A DNA stretch of 51,345 bases from an uncultured bacterium (GCA_947574055.1 CANPIC010000019.1:1-51345); one strand, 5' to 3'; counted from the stretch's first letter, positions 1 through 9,483 are shown. Numbers and translations: made by a program. The notes: generated from the letters alone by a model not told the origin.

Positions 1-1404
1 CTGCGTCAGATATGCGTCAAATACCCGCCGGGCTACCGGCACAGCATAATCTCCGCCTGAACCGGCCCCTTCGATGATCACCGTAACCACAAGTGCCGGA
101 TCTTCCACCGGCGCAAAACCGGTAAACCAGGCATGGCTCTCTCCTTTTTTCGTTCCATATTCTGCTGAGCCGGTCTTGCCCGCCGCCGTATAGGACAGGC
201 CTGACAGCTTCGTGCCTGTCCCCTCCTCCACCACTGCGGTCATATATTCCTTCAAAATGGCAGCCTCTTCACTGGTCATCAGTTCCCCATACCTTTCGGA
301 AGGAAAACTCTTTATCACGCTGCCCTCTGCACTCTCTACGCGCCCGATCATATAAGGCTTCATCAAAATCCCGTCATTGGCCACTGCCGCTGTGATCATG
401 GCCAGATGGATCGGTGTCATCTGCGTCCTGCCCTGTCCGATGGCATTCTGCATCATTTCACCGCGGCCGTCATCCGGAAGGAGTTCCAGCTTGCTCTGGT
501 TATAGAGACAAGCAAGCGGAAGTTCCCGATTGAATAAAAGGCTGTTTAGTGTCTCCTGAAATTTCGCCTTGTCAAATTCCATGCCCATACTGGCAAAGGA
601 TGTATTACAGGATTTGGCAAAAGACTTCTTCAGTCCCACACTCCCATGTTTGGTACCGTGATAACAGTTGATCACATCTTCTCCTTCACGCAGACTGCCG
701 CCGCACTGATACTGGTAGTTCTGCCAGGTATCCGGATGTTCTCTGATATATTCCAGGGCGGTAATGATCTTAAAAGTAGACCCTGGCGGGTACAGTCCCT
801 GCGTGGCACGATTCAGCAGCGTGCCACTCTCCTCATCCTCCAGTATATCGTCCCACTGTTCCACAATGTGATTGGGATCAAAGTCCGGACGGGACACCAT
901 GGCCAGTATCTCACCACTGCGCGGATCCATGGCAATGATCGTCCCCTTGTAAACACCCAGTGCCCGGTCCGCCGCTTCCTGCAAAGATACATCCAGTGTG
1001 GTATAAATATCGTCGCCCGGATTTTTCCCACTGCTTCCCTCCCTCATTTTGGAAGTCAGAGGGATGCTGGACTGAATCAGATAGTAATTGGCCTGGGCTT
1101 CCAGACCTGCCCTGCCTTTGTCCGCATATCCCACCGCATGGGCAAAAAGAGCACCATACGGATAGACACGTTGCTCATTGCCGCCAGTTCCCTCCTCTGT
1201 CTGCGCCAATACCTCACCGTCCCTGGCATAGATACTGCCCCGCCTGTTTTTCGCACTCAGGATCTGCTGACGATTGTTATAGCTGTTATTCATCAGTTCT
1301 TCTTCATGTGTCAGGGCATAGACCGTAAAATATCCCATCATCACAAGGAAAAGCGCCACAAAGAATACGGTCACCTGCATGATCTCTTTGTTACGCTTCC
1401 TCAT
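1..1404 (-). CDS. Class B penicillin-binding protein (transpeptidase), C-terminus cut by window edge
   Basis: Peptidoglycan DD-transpeptidase that cross-links new wall material outside the membrane. The frame is open from the ATG at 1404 to base 1 (468 codons), so only the last residues are missing. One N-terminal membrane segment (about residues 11-30) anchors it. The three penicillin-binding motifs are present: SxxK as STFK (209-212), SxN as SCN (265-267), and KTGSAE near residue 405. The region before the catalytic domain is short, as in PbpA-type proteins, rather than the long dimerisation domain of many FtsI proteins. The start overlaps the end of the SEDS gene by 14 bp, so the two are translationally coupled; SEDS-bPBP pairs are the usual wall polymerase unit. 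Whether it serves division, elongation or sporulation cannot be told from sequence. Confidence 0.93.
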   Translation of the reverse strand, partial: MRKRNKEIMQVTVFFVALFLVMMGYFTVYALTHEEELMNNSYNNRQQILSAKNRRGSIYARDGEVLAQTEEGTGGNEQRVYPYGALFAHAVGYADKGRAGLEAQANYYLIQSSIPLTSKMREGSSGKNPGDDIYTTLDVSLQEAADRALGVYKGTIIAMDPRSGEILAMVSRPDFDPNHIVEQWDDILEDEESGTLLNRATQGLYPPGSTFKIITALEYIREHPDTWQNYQYQCGGSLREGEDVINCYHGTKHGSVGLKKSFAKSCNTSFASMGMEFDKAKFQETLNSLLFNRELPLACLYNQSKLELLPDDGRGEMMQNAIGQGRTQMTPIHLAMITAAVANDGILMKPYMIGRVESAEGSVIKSFPSERYGELMTSEEAAILKEYMTAVVEEGTGTKLSGLSYTAAGKTGSAEYGTKKGESHAWFTGFAPVEDPALVVTVIIEGAGSGGDYAVPVARRVFDAYLTQ

Positions 1405-2770
1405 AATCTTCCGGGCGGTACTTTTTCTGTCCGCCAGGCTCTTTTTTTCTGTCTGTCTTTCCCGCGGCATTTCTTTTTCCTCCTGCCAGATACAGGCCCT
1501 GAATCACGGAAAACATCACAATCGTACTGACCACGCTGCTTCCGCCATAACTGATAAAAGGCAGTGTCACCCCGGTAAGGGGGATAAATTTGATACCGCC
1601 TCCTATGGTTAAAAAGATCTGAAACAGATACGTAATCCCCAGCCCCACCACCGTCAGGCGAAAGAATTCATCTTTCAGAGCAAGGGCGATCCTCATAAAT
1701 ACCACAAAACAACTGATGTAAACCAGAATCAGACACAGGGAAAACAAAATCCCCATTTCCTCTGCGATTGCCGAGAAAATAAAATCCGTTGTCACAAAAG
1801 GAATGGAAGATGGACTGCCCTGCCCCAGCCCCAGCCCGAACAGACCGCCGCAGCCGATCGCAAACAGCGACTGGGTAATCTGATAGCCCTCTTTGTCTAT
1901 CACACTCCAGGGATCCAGCCACGCCTGCACCCTCACCTGTACATGGGTAAATATCCGCCAGGAAAGATAGGCAGCCAGACTGCCGCCGGATATCCCCGCC
2001 AGAAGATAGCGTTTGCGGCCAGTGGCCACATAGACCATTACCACATAAGTCACAAAATAGATCAGCGCACTGCCCAGATCTTTTGAGAGTACCAATATAA
2101 TCACATGCACCCCCGCTACTGCGGCTGACAGCACCACATTCCAGAACGAATATGGACGGCATAAAATCGAAGCAATCAGGAAGGCAAATACGATTTTGAT
2201 CGGTTCGGAAGGCTGAAACGTAACGCCCAGAACGGAAAAAGAAAGCCTGGCGCCATGAGTCACGGCTCCCAGAGCCAGTACCGCCCCCAGAGCCACAATT
2301 CCTACGCCTGCATACAGCCAGGTCAGATTGCGCCAATTCCTTACACGTGTTATCAATTCAGGAATAAGCAGTGCCACCACAAACGAAGCCACTGCAATCA
2401 CAAACTGACGGACAGCCCGGTTATAAGAAAGCCTTGTCAGCACCGAAAAACCAACGGCAGTCAGAAAACACATGTTATTGATAACCAGGCGGTTCGCCCG
2501 GGGATAGATCATATGATACAACACAATCGCCGCATACATTGCAATCTGCTGAAATATAAAAAAGAAAATATATTCCACTTTGTTCTCTTTGATATATACA
2601 GGCAGGAAGCAGCTCACATGGACAAGAAACATGGCAATGTATTGCCTGATATAGATGCTGCTCCTTTCTTCCTCTGTGTGATACCGGAATACGGCAAAAC
2701 ATTCAAAGGTATAAAAAGAAGCAAACAGTGTGATCAAATATTTGGAAAATTCTGTAATATATGGTTCCAT
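1391..2770 (-). CDS. SEDS family peptidoglycan glycosyltransferase (FtsW/RodA/SpoVE type)
   Basis: Integral membrane protein of 459 aa with about ten to twelve hydrophobic segments. It carries SEDS signatures: QPSE near residue 185, SKDLGSALIYF near 230, GLGLGQGSP near 318, the VTTDFIFSAIAEEMG stretch that follows, and the C-terminal GVTLPFISYGGSS. SEDS proteins polymerise glycan strands from lipid II and work with a class B PBP, here encoded immediately downstream with overlap. It lies 12 bp downstream of the U32 gene and is probably part of a zapA-U32-ftsW-pbp operon. The C-terminal tail is short and basic. The paralogue (FtsW, RodA or SpoVE) cannot be assigned without a tree. Confidence 0.93.
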   Translation of the reverse strand: MEPYITEFSKYLITLFASFYTFECFAVFRYHTEEERSSIYIRQYIAMFLVHVSCFLPVYIKENKVEYIFFFIFQQIAMYAAIVLYHMIYPRANRLVINNMCFLTAVGFSVLTRLSYNRAVRQFVIAVASFVVALLIPELITRVRNWRNLTWLYAGVGIVALGAVLALGAVTHGARLSFSVLGVTFQPSEPIKIVFAFLIASILCRPYSFWNVVLSAAVAGVHVIILVLSKDLGSALIYFVTYVVMVYVATGRKRYLLAGISGGSLAAYLSWRIFTHVQVRVQAWLDPWSVIDKEGYQITQSLFAIGCGGLFGLGLGQGSPSSIPFVTTDFIFSAIAEEMGILFSLCLILVYISCFVVFMRIALALKDEFFRLTVVGLGITYLFQIFLTIGGGIKFIPLTGVTLPFISYGGSSVVSTIVMFSVIQGLYLAGGKRNAAGKTDRKKEPGGQKKYRPEDYEEA

Positions 2771-2782
2771 ATGCCTGTCTGA

Positions 2783-5029
2783 CTATTCCGCTCCTCTTTT
2801 ATAATGTCCTTTCGTACAGGGAAATGCCGCCTGTCTGCGGCGCTCCGGCGCCGTGACAAAATCATGGAAACAGTCCAGTACCTGTCTGATCTCATCCGGT
2901 CCTTCGGTGGTAAACGCAAGCCGGATACCCGACGGCTTCCTTTCTGCCACGGCTCTGCCGTATGCATGCAGGGACAGAGGCACACTGTTATAGATCTCAT
3001 TATAGCAGTGGGTGCATACGGCCCGTACCGGGAAATCCGCCTGGTATCTGTCACGCAGCAAAAGCAGATCCTTCTTGGCAGCAGTCATATCCTCTCCCCT
3101 CTCCCGCCGGCACTGCGCCCCTGTTTGATAGAGGCAATTCGCGGTCACCATCAGCAGGCTTCGGCCATACACGATCAGTTCCATCCCGGTAAGTCCCAAT
3201 GTGCGCAGATCATCACGATTACATTCCAGCGGCGCCGTGACGCACACGCCAAGTCGTCTCCAGAACCGCTTCGCTTCTCTGTTCCACACATACAGGTTGG
3301 CATCGGCAATTTTCTTTTTCTGATACCCGTTTTGATCCAGGAAGCGCAGACTCTCCAGATTCCGAAATAGTACGCCATCCCATATCGTATGCGCGCAAAA
3401 CAGAATCTTTTTCAGTACTGACAGATATGCCTCATCGCGAAGGCGTATCACATAAGGCATAACGAGAAACAATTCCCTGCCGGCCTTTTTCTGTTTCCAG
3501 GCACGCAGCATCGCTGCCGGCGTTTCCGCGCCTTTTTGCCAAAGCAGATCGGCGTTACAGTAAAGCCTGTCCGGAAAAGAACTGTCATACAGGGCCTCCC
3601 CCTGCTCCCATGTCTCGAACTGCACGGCAACGTAAGGCGTCTCTGTGGCCTCTGTTTCCGTCTCCGGGGAAGGTTCATTTAATAACATGCGTTCTGTAAT
3701 ATGGCGCCGACCGTTTTCTGTCAGCATCTGTTCCAGTTCCTCCAGCACATCCCGGCGCAGATCATTCAGTGCCCTGACCGGCAGAAAACAATCCGGTTCC
3801 ATATTGACAGTAAGATTCCCGACTATAAAGGGGGTGTTCCCGGTCTTACTCATCTGTTTTTTTACTGCTTCTTCTGTCAGCGGCTGTTTCTGCGCAGGCT
3901 CTGCCACCTGGCCTTCCCGGCAGACAGACAGCCGCCCGGCCCCGTCCGGTACATGCTTCCATAAGCGACAGGATACCGGCTCTCCCTTTTTCAGGCAGAT
4001 TTCGCCGTCCACCCGGATCTGCGGCACTCTCTCCATAAAGGCTTTCCGTATTTCTCTCAGATATACCTCATCTGCGCCCAGATATCCCGGCTTTTGCGGC
4101 GTGATCATTTCCCTGCCGTTATGTCTGTGATAATAGCCTTCCTGGATTTCGCTGCGAATATACAACCGGCGCAGCCTTTCCCTATCTTCCAATGCAACTT
4201 CGAATCCTCCGGCGGGGTTATCATAATAGCGGTCAAGATACTTGCGGTAAAGCGCCGTGACCCCGGCGGCATATTCCGGCTTTTTCATCCGCCCTTCTAT
4301 TTTCAGAGAATCAACCCCGGCCTGTAAAAGTTCCGGTAAGAAAGGCAGGGTACACATATCTTTCAGACTCAGGGGGCAGGGGGGATATTCATCGCCGGGC
4401 CATTTTTTCTTTCCGCTCTCATCCAGGACCTGATATGGCAACCGGCACGACTGTGCACATCTGCCCCGGTTTCCGCTTCTGCCGCCCAGCATACTGCTGA
4501 AAAGACACTGCCCGGAATAACAATAACACATGGCACCATGGATAAATACTTCCACTTCGATTCCGGTCTCTTTGATCCGGTGCAGTTCCTGCAGCGACAC
4601 TTCCCGGGCCGGTACAACTCTGGAGGCCCCGTGAGCCAGCAAAAACTCGGCCCCTCCCGCTCCGGTGACATTCATCTGGGTACTGGCATGCAACGCAAGG
4701 GCAGGAAAACAGGCCCGCAGCAGGGAAAACACCCCCAGATCCTGCACGATCACCCCGTCAAGTCCTTCTTCATAAAAAGGCCGGAGAAAACCGGGGAGTT
4801 CTTCTATCTCAGACTCCCGCACCAGTGTATTCACTGTCAGATACAGCTTTCTTCCATATAAATGCGCATAACGAATAGCCAGGCATATCTCCTCACTGGA
4901 AAAATTTCCGGCATATGCTCTGGCTCCATATTTTGTGCCCCCGATATATACGGCATCTGCTCCTGCATGAATGGCCCCTTTAAAACTTTCCGGACTGCCT
5001 GCCGGAGCTAACAGCTCGACTTTGTTCAT
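2783..5029 (-). CDS. Peptidase U32 family protein with DUF3656-like C-terminus
   Basis: 748 aa. The N-terminus (ELLAPAGSPESFKGAI, GADAVYIGG) is the U32 TIM-barrel opening. A cysteine cluster near residues 165-200 (GAMCYCYSGQC and NRGRCAQSCRLPY) and the KIEGRMKKPEY motif are typical of the family. Characterised members (RlhA, TrhP, TrhO-linked proteins) hydroxylate rRNA or tRNA bases using prephenate and an Fe-S cluster rather than acting as proteases; older annotations call them collagenase-like. The long second half matches the DUF3656-bearing Firmicutes form by length and layout. Its ATG overlaps the zapA stop by 4 bp (ATGA), so translation is coupled. The specific substrate is unknown. Confidence 0.9.
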   Translation of the reverse strand: MNKVELLAPAGSPESFKGAIHAGADAVYIGGTKYGARAYAGNFSSEEICLAIRYAHLYGRKLYLTVNTLVRESEIEELPGFLRPFYEEGLDGVIVQDLGVFSLLRACFPALALHASTQMNVTGAGGAEFLLAHGASRVVPAREVSLQELHRIKETGIEVEVFIHGAMCYCYSGQCLFSSMLGGRSGNRGRCAQSCRLPYQVLDESGKKKWPGDEYPPCPLSLKDMCTLPFLPELLQAGVDSLKIEGRMKKPEYAAGVTALYRKYLDRYYDNPAGGFEVALEDRERLRRLYIRSEIQEGYYHRHNGREMITPQKPGYLGADEVYLREIRKAFMERVPQIRVDGEICLKKGEPVSCRLWKHVPDGAGRLSVCREGQVAEPAQKQPLTEEAVKKQMSKTGNTPFIVGNLTVNMEPDCFLPVRALNDLRRDVLEELEQMLTENGRRHITERMLLNEPSPETETEATETPYVAVQFETWEQGEALYDSSFPDRLYCNADLLWQKGAETPAAMLRAWKQKKAGRELFLVMPYVIRLRDEAYLSVLKKILFCAHTIWDGVLFRNLESLRFLDQNGYQKKKIADANLYVWNREAKRFWRRLGVCVTAPLECNRDDLRTLGLTGMELIVYGRSLLMVTANCLYQTGAQCRRERGEDMTAAKKDLLLLRDRYQADFPVRAVCTHCYNEIYNSVPLSLHAYGRAVAERKPSGIRLAFTTEGPDEIRQVLDCFHDFVTAPERRRQAAFPCTKGHYKRGAE

Positions 5030-5436
5030 GCCTTTTTTTGTCCTTTTAACTCAGTCTCCATACGGACGATCTTCTTTGCATTTTCATTCAGCTCTTTTTT
5101 GAGAGCCTTCATATTTTTCTCGGTGCTCTCCATTTTCATCTGCGCTGCAATCAATTCATGCTTCAGATCGTAGATTTCTTTTTCCTTGCTCTCGATATCT
5201 TCTTCCAGTATACTGATCTGCTTCTTGGCTTTGAAATAATCGTCTGCGATATTGAGCTGCAACAGCACATTCTGGATATCCAGCGACTGCCGGCGAAACT
5301 GATCTGCCTTATTGTATTCCGCCACTTTATTATTAATATAGGAAGCTACTTTTTGAAGATACTCTTCACTCTCATATCCGCTCAGTGTAAAAACCTTTCC
5401 ACCGATGATCACTTCCGTATCTGTTTTCGCTGACAT
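5026..5436 (-). CDS. zapA: Cell division protein ZapA
   Basis: 136 aa. The N-terminus (TEVIIGGKVFTLSGYESEEYLQKVASYIN) has the ZapA fold opening of a strand pair followed by the helix bearing an INNKV motif. The remaining two thirds is a highly charged coiled coil (residues about 65-130, heptad-like Glu/Lys/Leu) that mediates dimer and tetramer assembly. ZapA bundles FtsZ filaments at the division ring. The gene opens an operon with the U32 gene and SEDS/PBP genes, which fits a division role. It has its own promoter inside the end of ruvB (see 5501-5529). Confidence 0.9.
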   Translation of the reverse strand: MSAKTDTEVIIGGKVFTLSGYESEEYLQKVASYINNKVAEYNKADQFRRQSLDIQNVLLQLNIADDYFKAKKQISILEEDIESKEKEIYDLKHELIAAQMKMESTEKNMKALKKELNENAKKIVRMETELKGQKKA

Positions 5437-5500
5437 CTTCTTACCCCTTATCTTTAGACGACCCTGCTTCCAAACATCTTTTTTTCATAACGTATAGTCC

Positions 5501-5529
5501 ATTATACCTGCATTACAGGGGAATTTCAA
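5501..5529 (-). promoter_or_regulatory. Sigma-A-type promoter for the zapA operon
   Basis: On the minus strand, TTGAAA (5529-5524), 17-bp spacer, TATAAT (5506-5501), about 65 bp upstream of the zapA start. The -35 box and part of the spacer lie inside the last codons of ruvB. It gives zapA-U32-ftsW-pbp expression independent of the SOS-controlled ruv operon. Confidence 0.75.
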
Positions 5530-6511
5530 GTCCAAAATGCCGATAGGTCAGGTCTGTGACGGTACGTCCTCTGGGGGTCCGGTTCAGTAAGCCGTTCTGA
5601 ATCAGATATGGTTCATAGACATCTTCTATCGTTCCGGCGTCCTCTCCGATGGCGGCAGCCAGTGTGTCCAGTCCTACCGGACCACCGCTGAATTTCTCTA
5701 TCATTGTCGTCAACAGCTTGCGGTCCACATAGTCCAGGCCCAGCCGGTCCACATCCAGCAGATCCAGCGCCGTATCCGCCACTGCTTTGGTAATCACACC
5801 GTCATAACGTACCTGGGCAAAATCCCGCACCCGCTTCAGGATGCGGTTGGCAATACGGGGGGTTCCCCGACTCCTTCTGGCCAGCTCCACAGCGCCTTTT
5901 TTCTCGATCTCCACCTCCAGGACTCTGGCCGAATGTAGTATGATCTGGCACAGTTCATCCACCGTATAAAATTCCAGCCGATGAATCACACCAAAGCGGT
6001 CACGCAGCGGCGCCGTCAAAAGCCCCGCCCTGGTCGTGGCTCCCACCAACGTGAACTTTGGCAGATCCAGCCGGATCGAACGGGCCGAAGCACCTTTGCC
6101 GATCATAATATCAATCACATAATCTTCCATCGCCGGATACAGCACTTCTTCCACCTGCCTGTTCAGGCGGTGGATCTCATCCACAAAAAGCAGGTCTCCC
6201 TCCTGAAGATTATTGAGTATGGCTGCCATCTCTCCCGGTTTTTCAATGGCAGGCCCGCTCGTTATCTTCATATGAACCCCCATCTCATTGGCAATGATCC
6301 CTGCCAGCGTGGTCTTGCCCAGACCCGGCGGGCCATAAAATAACACATGATCCAGTGCATCATTTCTCTGTTTTGCTGCTTTGATATATATATTAAGACT
6401 TTCTTTTGCCTTCTCCTGCCCGATATAGTCTTTCAGATATTGAGGTCTCAGACTTCCTTCGAGTCTGATGTCCTCTTCCATCAGACCTGTCTCTATCACT
6501 CTGCGTTCCAT
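5513..6511 (-). CDS. ruvB: Holliday junction branch migration ATPase RuvB
   Basis: 332 aa, the normal family length. AAA+ motor that with RuvA drives branch migration in recombination repair. Visible motifs: Walker A GPPGLGKT (60-67), Walker [11 protein letters not shown], sensor [18 protein letters not shown], the arginine-bearing [14 protein letters not shown] segment, and the C-terminal winged helix ([24 protein letters not shown]). It lies 15 bp downstream of ruvA. No ruvC is present, as is usual in Firmicutes, where RecU does the resolving. Confidence 0.98.
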   Translation of the reverse strand: MERRVIETGLMEEDIRLEGSLRPQYLKDYIGQEKAKESLNIYIKAAKQRNDALDHVLFYGPPGLGKTTLAGIIANEMGVHMKITSGPAIEKPGEMAAILNNLQEGDLLFVDEIHRLNRQVEEVLYPAMEDYVIDIMIGKGASARSIRLDLPKFTLVGATTRAGLLTAPLRDRFGVIHRLEFYTVDELCQIILHSARVLEVEIEKKGAVELARRSRGTPRIANRILKRVRDFAQVRYDGVITKAVADTALDLLDVDRLGLDYVDRKLLTTMIEKFSGGPVGLDTLAAAIGEDAGTIEDVYEPYLIQNGLLNRTPRGRTVTDLTYRHFGLEIPL

Positions 6512-6526
6512 CTTTTCCCTGCCTGT

Positions 6527-7135
6527 CTACACCATCTGTTTCAGAGCCGCTTTCAGAATCGTCTCCACATCCGCATCTTCCAGGCCGGCAAGTCCGTTGA
6601 CTGCCTTCCAGGCATCCCCGGCGCCATATCCCAGAGCCACCAGTGCTTCCACTGCCTCTCCCCGGGCGCCGCCCTCATCCCCTGCCCCAGACACGGCCCC
6701 GTCAGCCAGAGAGACGCTTGCCATCGTCTCATCCATGGATATTTTATCCCGCAGATCCAGAATCAGACGTTCTGCCGTCTTTTTGCCGATTCCCGGCGCC
6801 CGGGACAACAGCTTCACATCACCGGCCAGTATGGCAAACCGCAGTTCGGATACATGCATCACAGACAAAATGCCCAGCGCCCCTTTGGGCCCCACGCTGT
6901 TTACTGTAATCAGCAGACGGAAGATTTCCAGTTCCTCCTTGGTCAGAAACCCATACAGCCAGCAGGCGTCTTCCCGCACTGCCATATATGTATAAAGTGT
7001 AACAGGCTGGTGCAGACGCGGAAGGCGATTCATCGTTCCCGCGGAAATCCTCACATTATATCCGATACCATTTACTTCCACCACAGCACTGCTCTCTGTG
7101 ATCTCTTCCAGTGTCCCTTTTACATATGCAATCAT
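6527..7135 (-). CDS. ruvA: Holliday junction DNA helicase subunit RuvA
   Basis: 202 aa. N-terminal OB fold (MIAYVKGTLEEITESSAVVEVNGIGY), then two helix-hairpin-helix motifs (VNSVGPKGALGIL and APGIGKKTAERLILDLRDK), then a C-terminal three-helix domain that contacts RuvB after a Gly/Ala-rich linker (residues about 140-155). It binds four-way junctions and loads RuvB. Its ATG overlaps the stop of the Gx transporter gene by 4 bp. Confidence 0.97.
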   Translation of the reverse strand: MIAYVKGTLEEITESSAVVEVNGIGYNVRISAGTMNRLPRLHQPVTLYTYMAVREDACWLYGFLTKEELEIFRLLITVNSVGPKGALGILSVMHVSELRFAILAGDVKLLSRAPGIGKKTAERLILDLRDKISMDETMASVSLADGAVSGAGDEGGARGEAVEALVALGYGAGDAWKAVNGLAGLEDADVETILKAALKQMV

Positions 7136-7689
7136 AACATAAACCCCATCCTGTCATCATCTGTGGAACGGCCGGCAAGACGCCTTTGTATCTGTCCGGC
7201 CACAATACCGTTCAGCAGGCCGGTCACAACACCGGCTACCAGAAGCGGCGGCAGATAATAAAACAATCCCCCTGTCTCCACCACAAAGGCTGCCACGGCA
7301 AGCTGTCCTATATTATGAGTCACACCACCTGCCAGGCTTACGCCGGAAATCCCAAAGCGCCCTGTTTTTTTCATACAAATCATCATCAGGAAACTTACAA
7401 GCCCGCCTGCCAGACTATAAAGAATGCTGTAAAGGCTGCCAAAAAGAAAGCCGCTTAAAGCAATGCGCAGGACAGCAATGATAAAAGCGTTCTTGGTCCC
7501 TGACCGGTAAAGAACCAAAAGGACTGCCAGGTTGGGCAGTCCCAGTTTGATTCCCGGGATAGCGAAAGAAAGCGGAAGCAGCGACTCGGCATATCCCAGT
7601 ATCAGGGCAAATGCCAACATCATTCCCAGATAAGCCGCTCTTGCCGCACTGCCCTGTGTACGGATGTCTTTTTTTTCTTTTTCTGTCAT
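7132..7689 (-). CDS. Gx transporter family protein (heptaprenyl diphosphate synthase component I-like membrane protein)
   Basis: 185 aa, five to six hydrophobic segments. The LGYAESLLPLSFAIPGIKLGLPNLAVLL opening and the GVTHNIGQLAVAAFVV segment mark the Gx transporter / HepT-like family, whose substrate is unknown; it resembles ECF-type S components. The frame runs further upstream, but the ATG at 7689 is preferred because AAAGGAAGG lies 8-9 bases before it, whereas upstream starts lack a site and would come close to the NusG-II stop. A NusG-II/Gx pairing is common in Clostridia, often near Rnf or FMN-transferase genes. Here it is coupled to ruvA by a 4-bp overlap. Confidence 0.85.
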   Translation of the reverse strand: MTEKEKKDIRTQGSAARAAYLGMMLAFALILGYAESLLPLSFAIPGIKLGLPNLAVLLVLYRSGTKNAFIIAVLRIALSGFLFGSLYSILYSLAGGLVSFLMMICMKKTGRFGISGVSLAGGVTHNIGQLAVAAFVVETGGLFYYLPPLLVAGVVTGLLNGIVAGQIQRRLAGRSTDDDRMGFML

Positions 7690-7748
7690 GGCCAGCGGCC
7701 TTCCTTTCATGCCGTAACTGTCAGTCCATGGGACGGCCTGGCGGCAGA

Positions 7749-8120
7749 CTATCCTGTCACGGCGTCCGGTCCCGTTCCTGCCGATCCCTCGATTCTGATC
7801 TGCAGACCATGCGGCAGACAGGTCAGCGTCTGTCCCACCCCGGAAATCCGGCCCTGTTTCACACACAGCCTGTCCGGACAGTCCGCATCTTCCATATATA
7901 CTTCTCCCTCTTTGATCACAAGTATATTTCTGCCACCCTGCGGAGAGAGAAATACTTCTGTCCTGTCCTCATCCAGCGGATAGGAAACGGTCCCTTCCCT
8001 GCCCTGATAAACCCGGACGGTCCCCTCCGGCGCCAAAACACCGACCACCTTATGTGCGACCAGCAGCAAAAAGGCAATGACAAGGATCGCCCCGGCCAGT
8101 AACATATCATTTTTCCTCAT
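7749..8120 (-). CDS. NusG domain II-containing membrane-anchored protein
   Basis: 123 aa. One N-terminal membrane segment (residues about 7-27), then an extracytoplasmic beta domain. The conserved CPDRLCVKQGRI and TLTCLPHGLQIRI segments are the NusG_II (DUF1312) signature with two cysteines four residues apart plus a third. The function is unknown. First gene of the NusG-II/Gx/ruvAB operon. The annotated ATG is only 6 nt after the promoter -10, so it would be leaderless; ATG at 8105 (residue 6) has GAGG 9 nt upstream and is an alternative start, although the MRKND opening resembles relatives. Confidence 0.85.
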   Translation of the reverse strand: MRKNDMLLAGAILVIAFLLLVAHKVVGVLAPEGTVRVYQGREGTVSYPLDEDRTEVFLSPQGGRNILVIKEGEVYMEDADCPDRLCVKQGRISGVGQTLTCLPHGLQIRIEGSAGTGPDAVTG

Positions 8121-8126
8121 GGACTG

Positions 8127-8155
8127 ATTGTACCATATGCGAACGTATGTTTCAA
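8127..8155 (-). promoter_or_regulatory. Promoter with embedded LexA (SOS) operator for the NusG-II/Gx/ruvAB operon
   Basis: Minus-strand promoter TTGAAA (8155-8150), 17-bp spacer, TACAAT (8132-8127). The plus-strand reading of 8140-8153 is CGAACGTATGTTTC, an exact fit to the Bacillus DinR/LexA consensus CGAACRNRYGTTYC, and it lies across the spacer and -35 box. LexA bound there would block RNA polymerase. ruvAB is a classic SOS target; the two membrane-protein genes upstream of it would be induced with it. Confidence 0.85.
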
Positions 8156-8229
8156 CCTTTTTCTGCCTGCTCTTATGACAAACGCATACGGAAATACCTT
8201 GTGGACACCTGCCATGTTCACTGTGCAGA

Positions 8230-9483
8230 CTAATCCTGCCCCAATGCCGCTTCCAGTTGCGTCAGATTCATTTCTCCGCTAAGATACTCATACTCTCCTT
8301 TGTCATAAGCGGCTGCCTCTTCTGCCGTAATCTCTCTGCCATCCACATAGCTTGCACAATAGAGACCGACAGACCCCATCTCCTCTTCATCAGGGCTGCC
8401 ATTCCCGTTTACGTCATCAAAATTCAAAGTCTTGACGGATGCGATCGTATCTATGGTATATCCCGCACCGATCTGCATATATGTCGTATACAAAACCGCG
8501 CCGGCATAATCCGCATTATAATTTCGCAGGCTGTTTTGTCGGGGTGCATATTCATAGCCATGATTGCCCATGGCGCCGTATGCCCACTGATTCATCAGTG
8601 TATATATCGTTCCATCGTGAAAGGTATAGAGACTCACATAGTATCCGCTCATTCCTGCGGCCAGTTCAGGTGTTTCATCTTCGTCAATATAGAGCAGTGT
8701 AAAGGTTTCTTCGCTGTTTTGTAAACTACACAACCTGCCCACGGCACGGTAAGCCTCCTGATAATCGTCAAATTCCCCGTTCTTTTTTCCACCTGTCAGA
8801 AAGCTGCGTATCCCTGCAACAGAAAGTTCCTCTACCTGGGCAGTCAGATTTTCCGATACTTGTTCCTGCGCCACAAAAAATCTGCTCCCGTCTTCGTCAT
8901 AGCCATAATAAACCGACGCAAAACTGGTATCGCCATAGGTTTCGATCAGGACAATATCCGTATTACCGTCAAAATTGAGATCATAAAAAGAGACCGCATC
9001 CAGACTGGTAAAAGGTGCCCCTTCCAGCGCCTTTGGAACATTGGCATCGATCTCAGTGAGAACTTCCCCGTTTTGTATCATCTGCATCCGGAACACAGGG
9101 TTTTCCTCTGAAGGCGCAAACGGAACAAAAAACACCGGCTGCGCATACTCACTGAGCTCTACTTCAAAGGTCTGCCCGGCAATACAGTCTTCTCCGAACT
9201 GCTCCCGCATACGGGCAGCACCGGCATCCTCTGCTTCGGCCGCCTCCGTCCCGGCAGGTTCTGTCATCTCCTCTTGCCGCGCGGTCTCCTGTGTCTGCGC
9301 ATCCGCTACTGACTCTGTGCCTTGCCCCTCCTCGGAAACAGTGTCCAGTCCCCCCTGCTTCTCCGTTTTCGTTTCCTCTCCGCATGCAACAAGCAGCCCC
9401 GCGGCCAGGCAGCCCGCGGCCAGCATACGGATCACAAAACCTGACCTTTTTCTGCCGGCTGCCCGATTCTTTTTCCCTGCCAT
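8230..9483 (-). CDS. Lipoprotein with VCBS/FG-GAP-like and EF-hand-like segments, function unknown
   Basis: 417 aa from the ATG at 9483, chosen because GGGGGGAGA lies about 6-9 bases upstream; the longer frame runs into the threonine aldolase gene. The N-terminus is a lipoprotein signal (basic start, then a hydrophobic stretch ending LLVAC). Then follows an acidic, Glu/Thr/Ala-rich linker of about 60 residues and a globular part. DLNFDGNTDIVLIE, IDEDETPELA and DDVNGNGSPDEEE resemble Asp-rich calcium-binding loops of VCBS or dockerin-like repeats. It is probably tethered to the outer face of the membrane. It is 25 bp downstream of the aldolase gene and may share its transcript. Confidence 0.7.
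   Translation of the reverse strand: MAGKKNRAAGRKRSGFVIRMLAAGCLAAGLLVACGEETKTEKQGGLDTVSEEGQGTESVADAQTQETARQEEMTEPAGTEAAEAEDAGAARMREQFGEDCIAGQTFEVELSEYAQPVFFVPFAPSEENPVFRMQMIQNGEVLTEIDANVPKALEGAPFTSLDAVSFYDLNFDGNTDIVLIETYGDTSFASVYYGYDEDGSRFFVAQEQVSENLTAQVEELSVAGIRSFLTGGKKNGEFDDYQEAYRAVGRLCSLQNSEETFTLLYIDEDETPELAAGMSGYYVSLYTFHDGTIYTLMNQWAYGAMGNHGYEYAPRQNSLRNYNADYAGAVLYTTYMQIGAGYTIDTIASVKTLNFDDVNGNGSPDEEEMGSVGLYCASYVDGREITAEEAAAYDKGEYEYLSGEMNLTQLEAALGQD

Noticed and set aside
646-1530. 294-codon plus-strand frame
   Set aside because: It is antisense to the PBP gene, whose three catalytic motifs prove the minus-strand reading; it has no recognisable domain.
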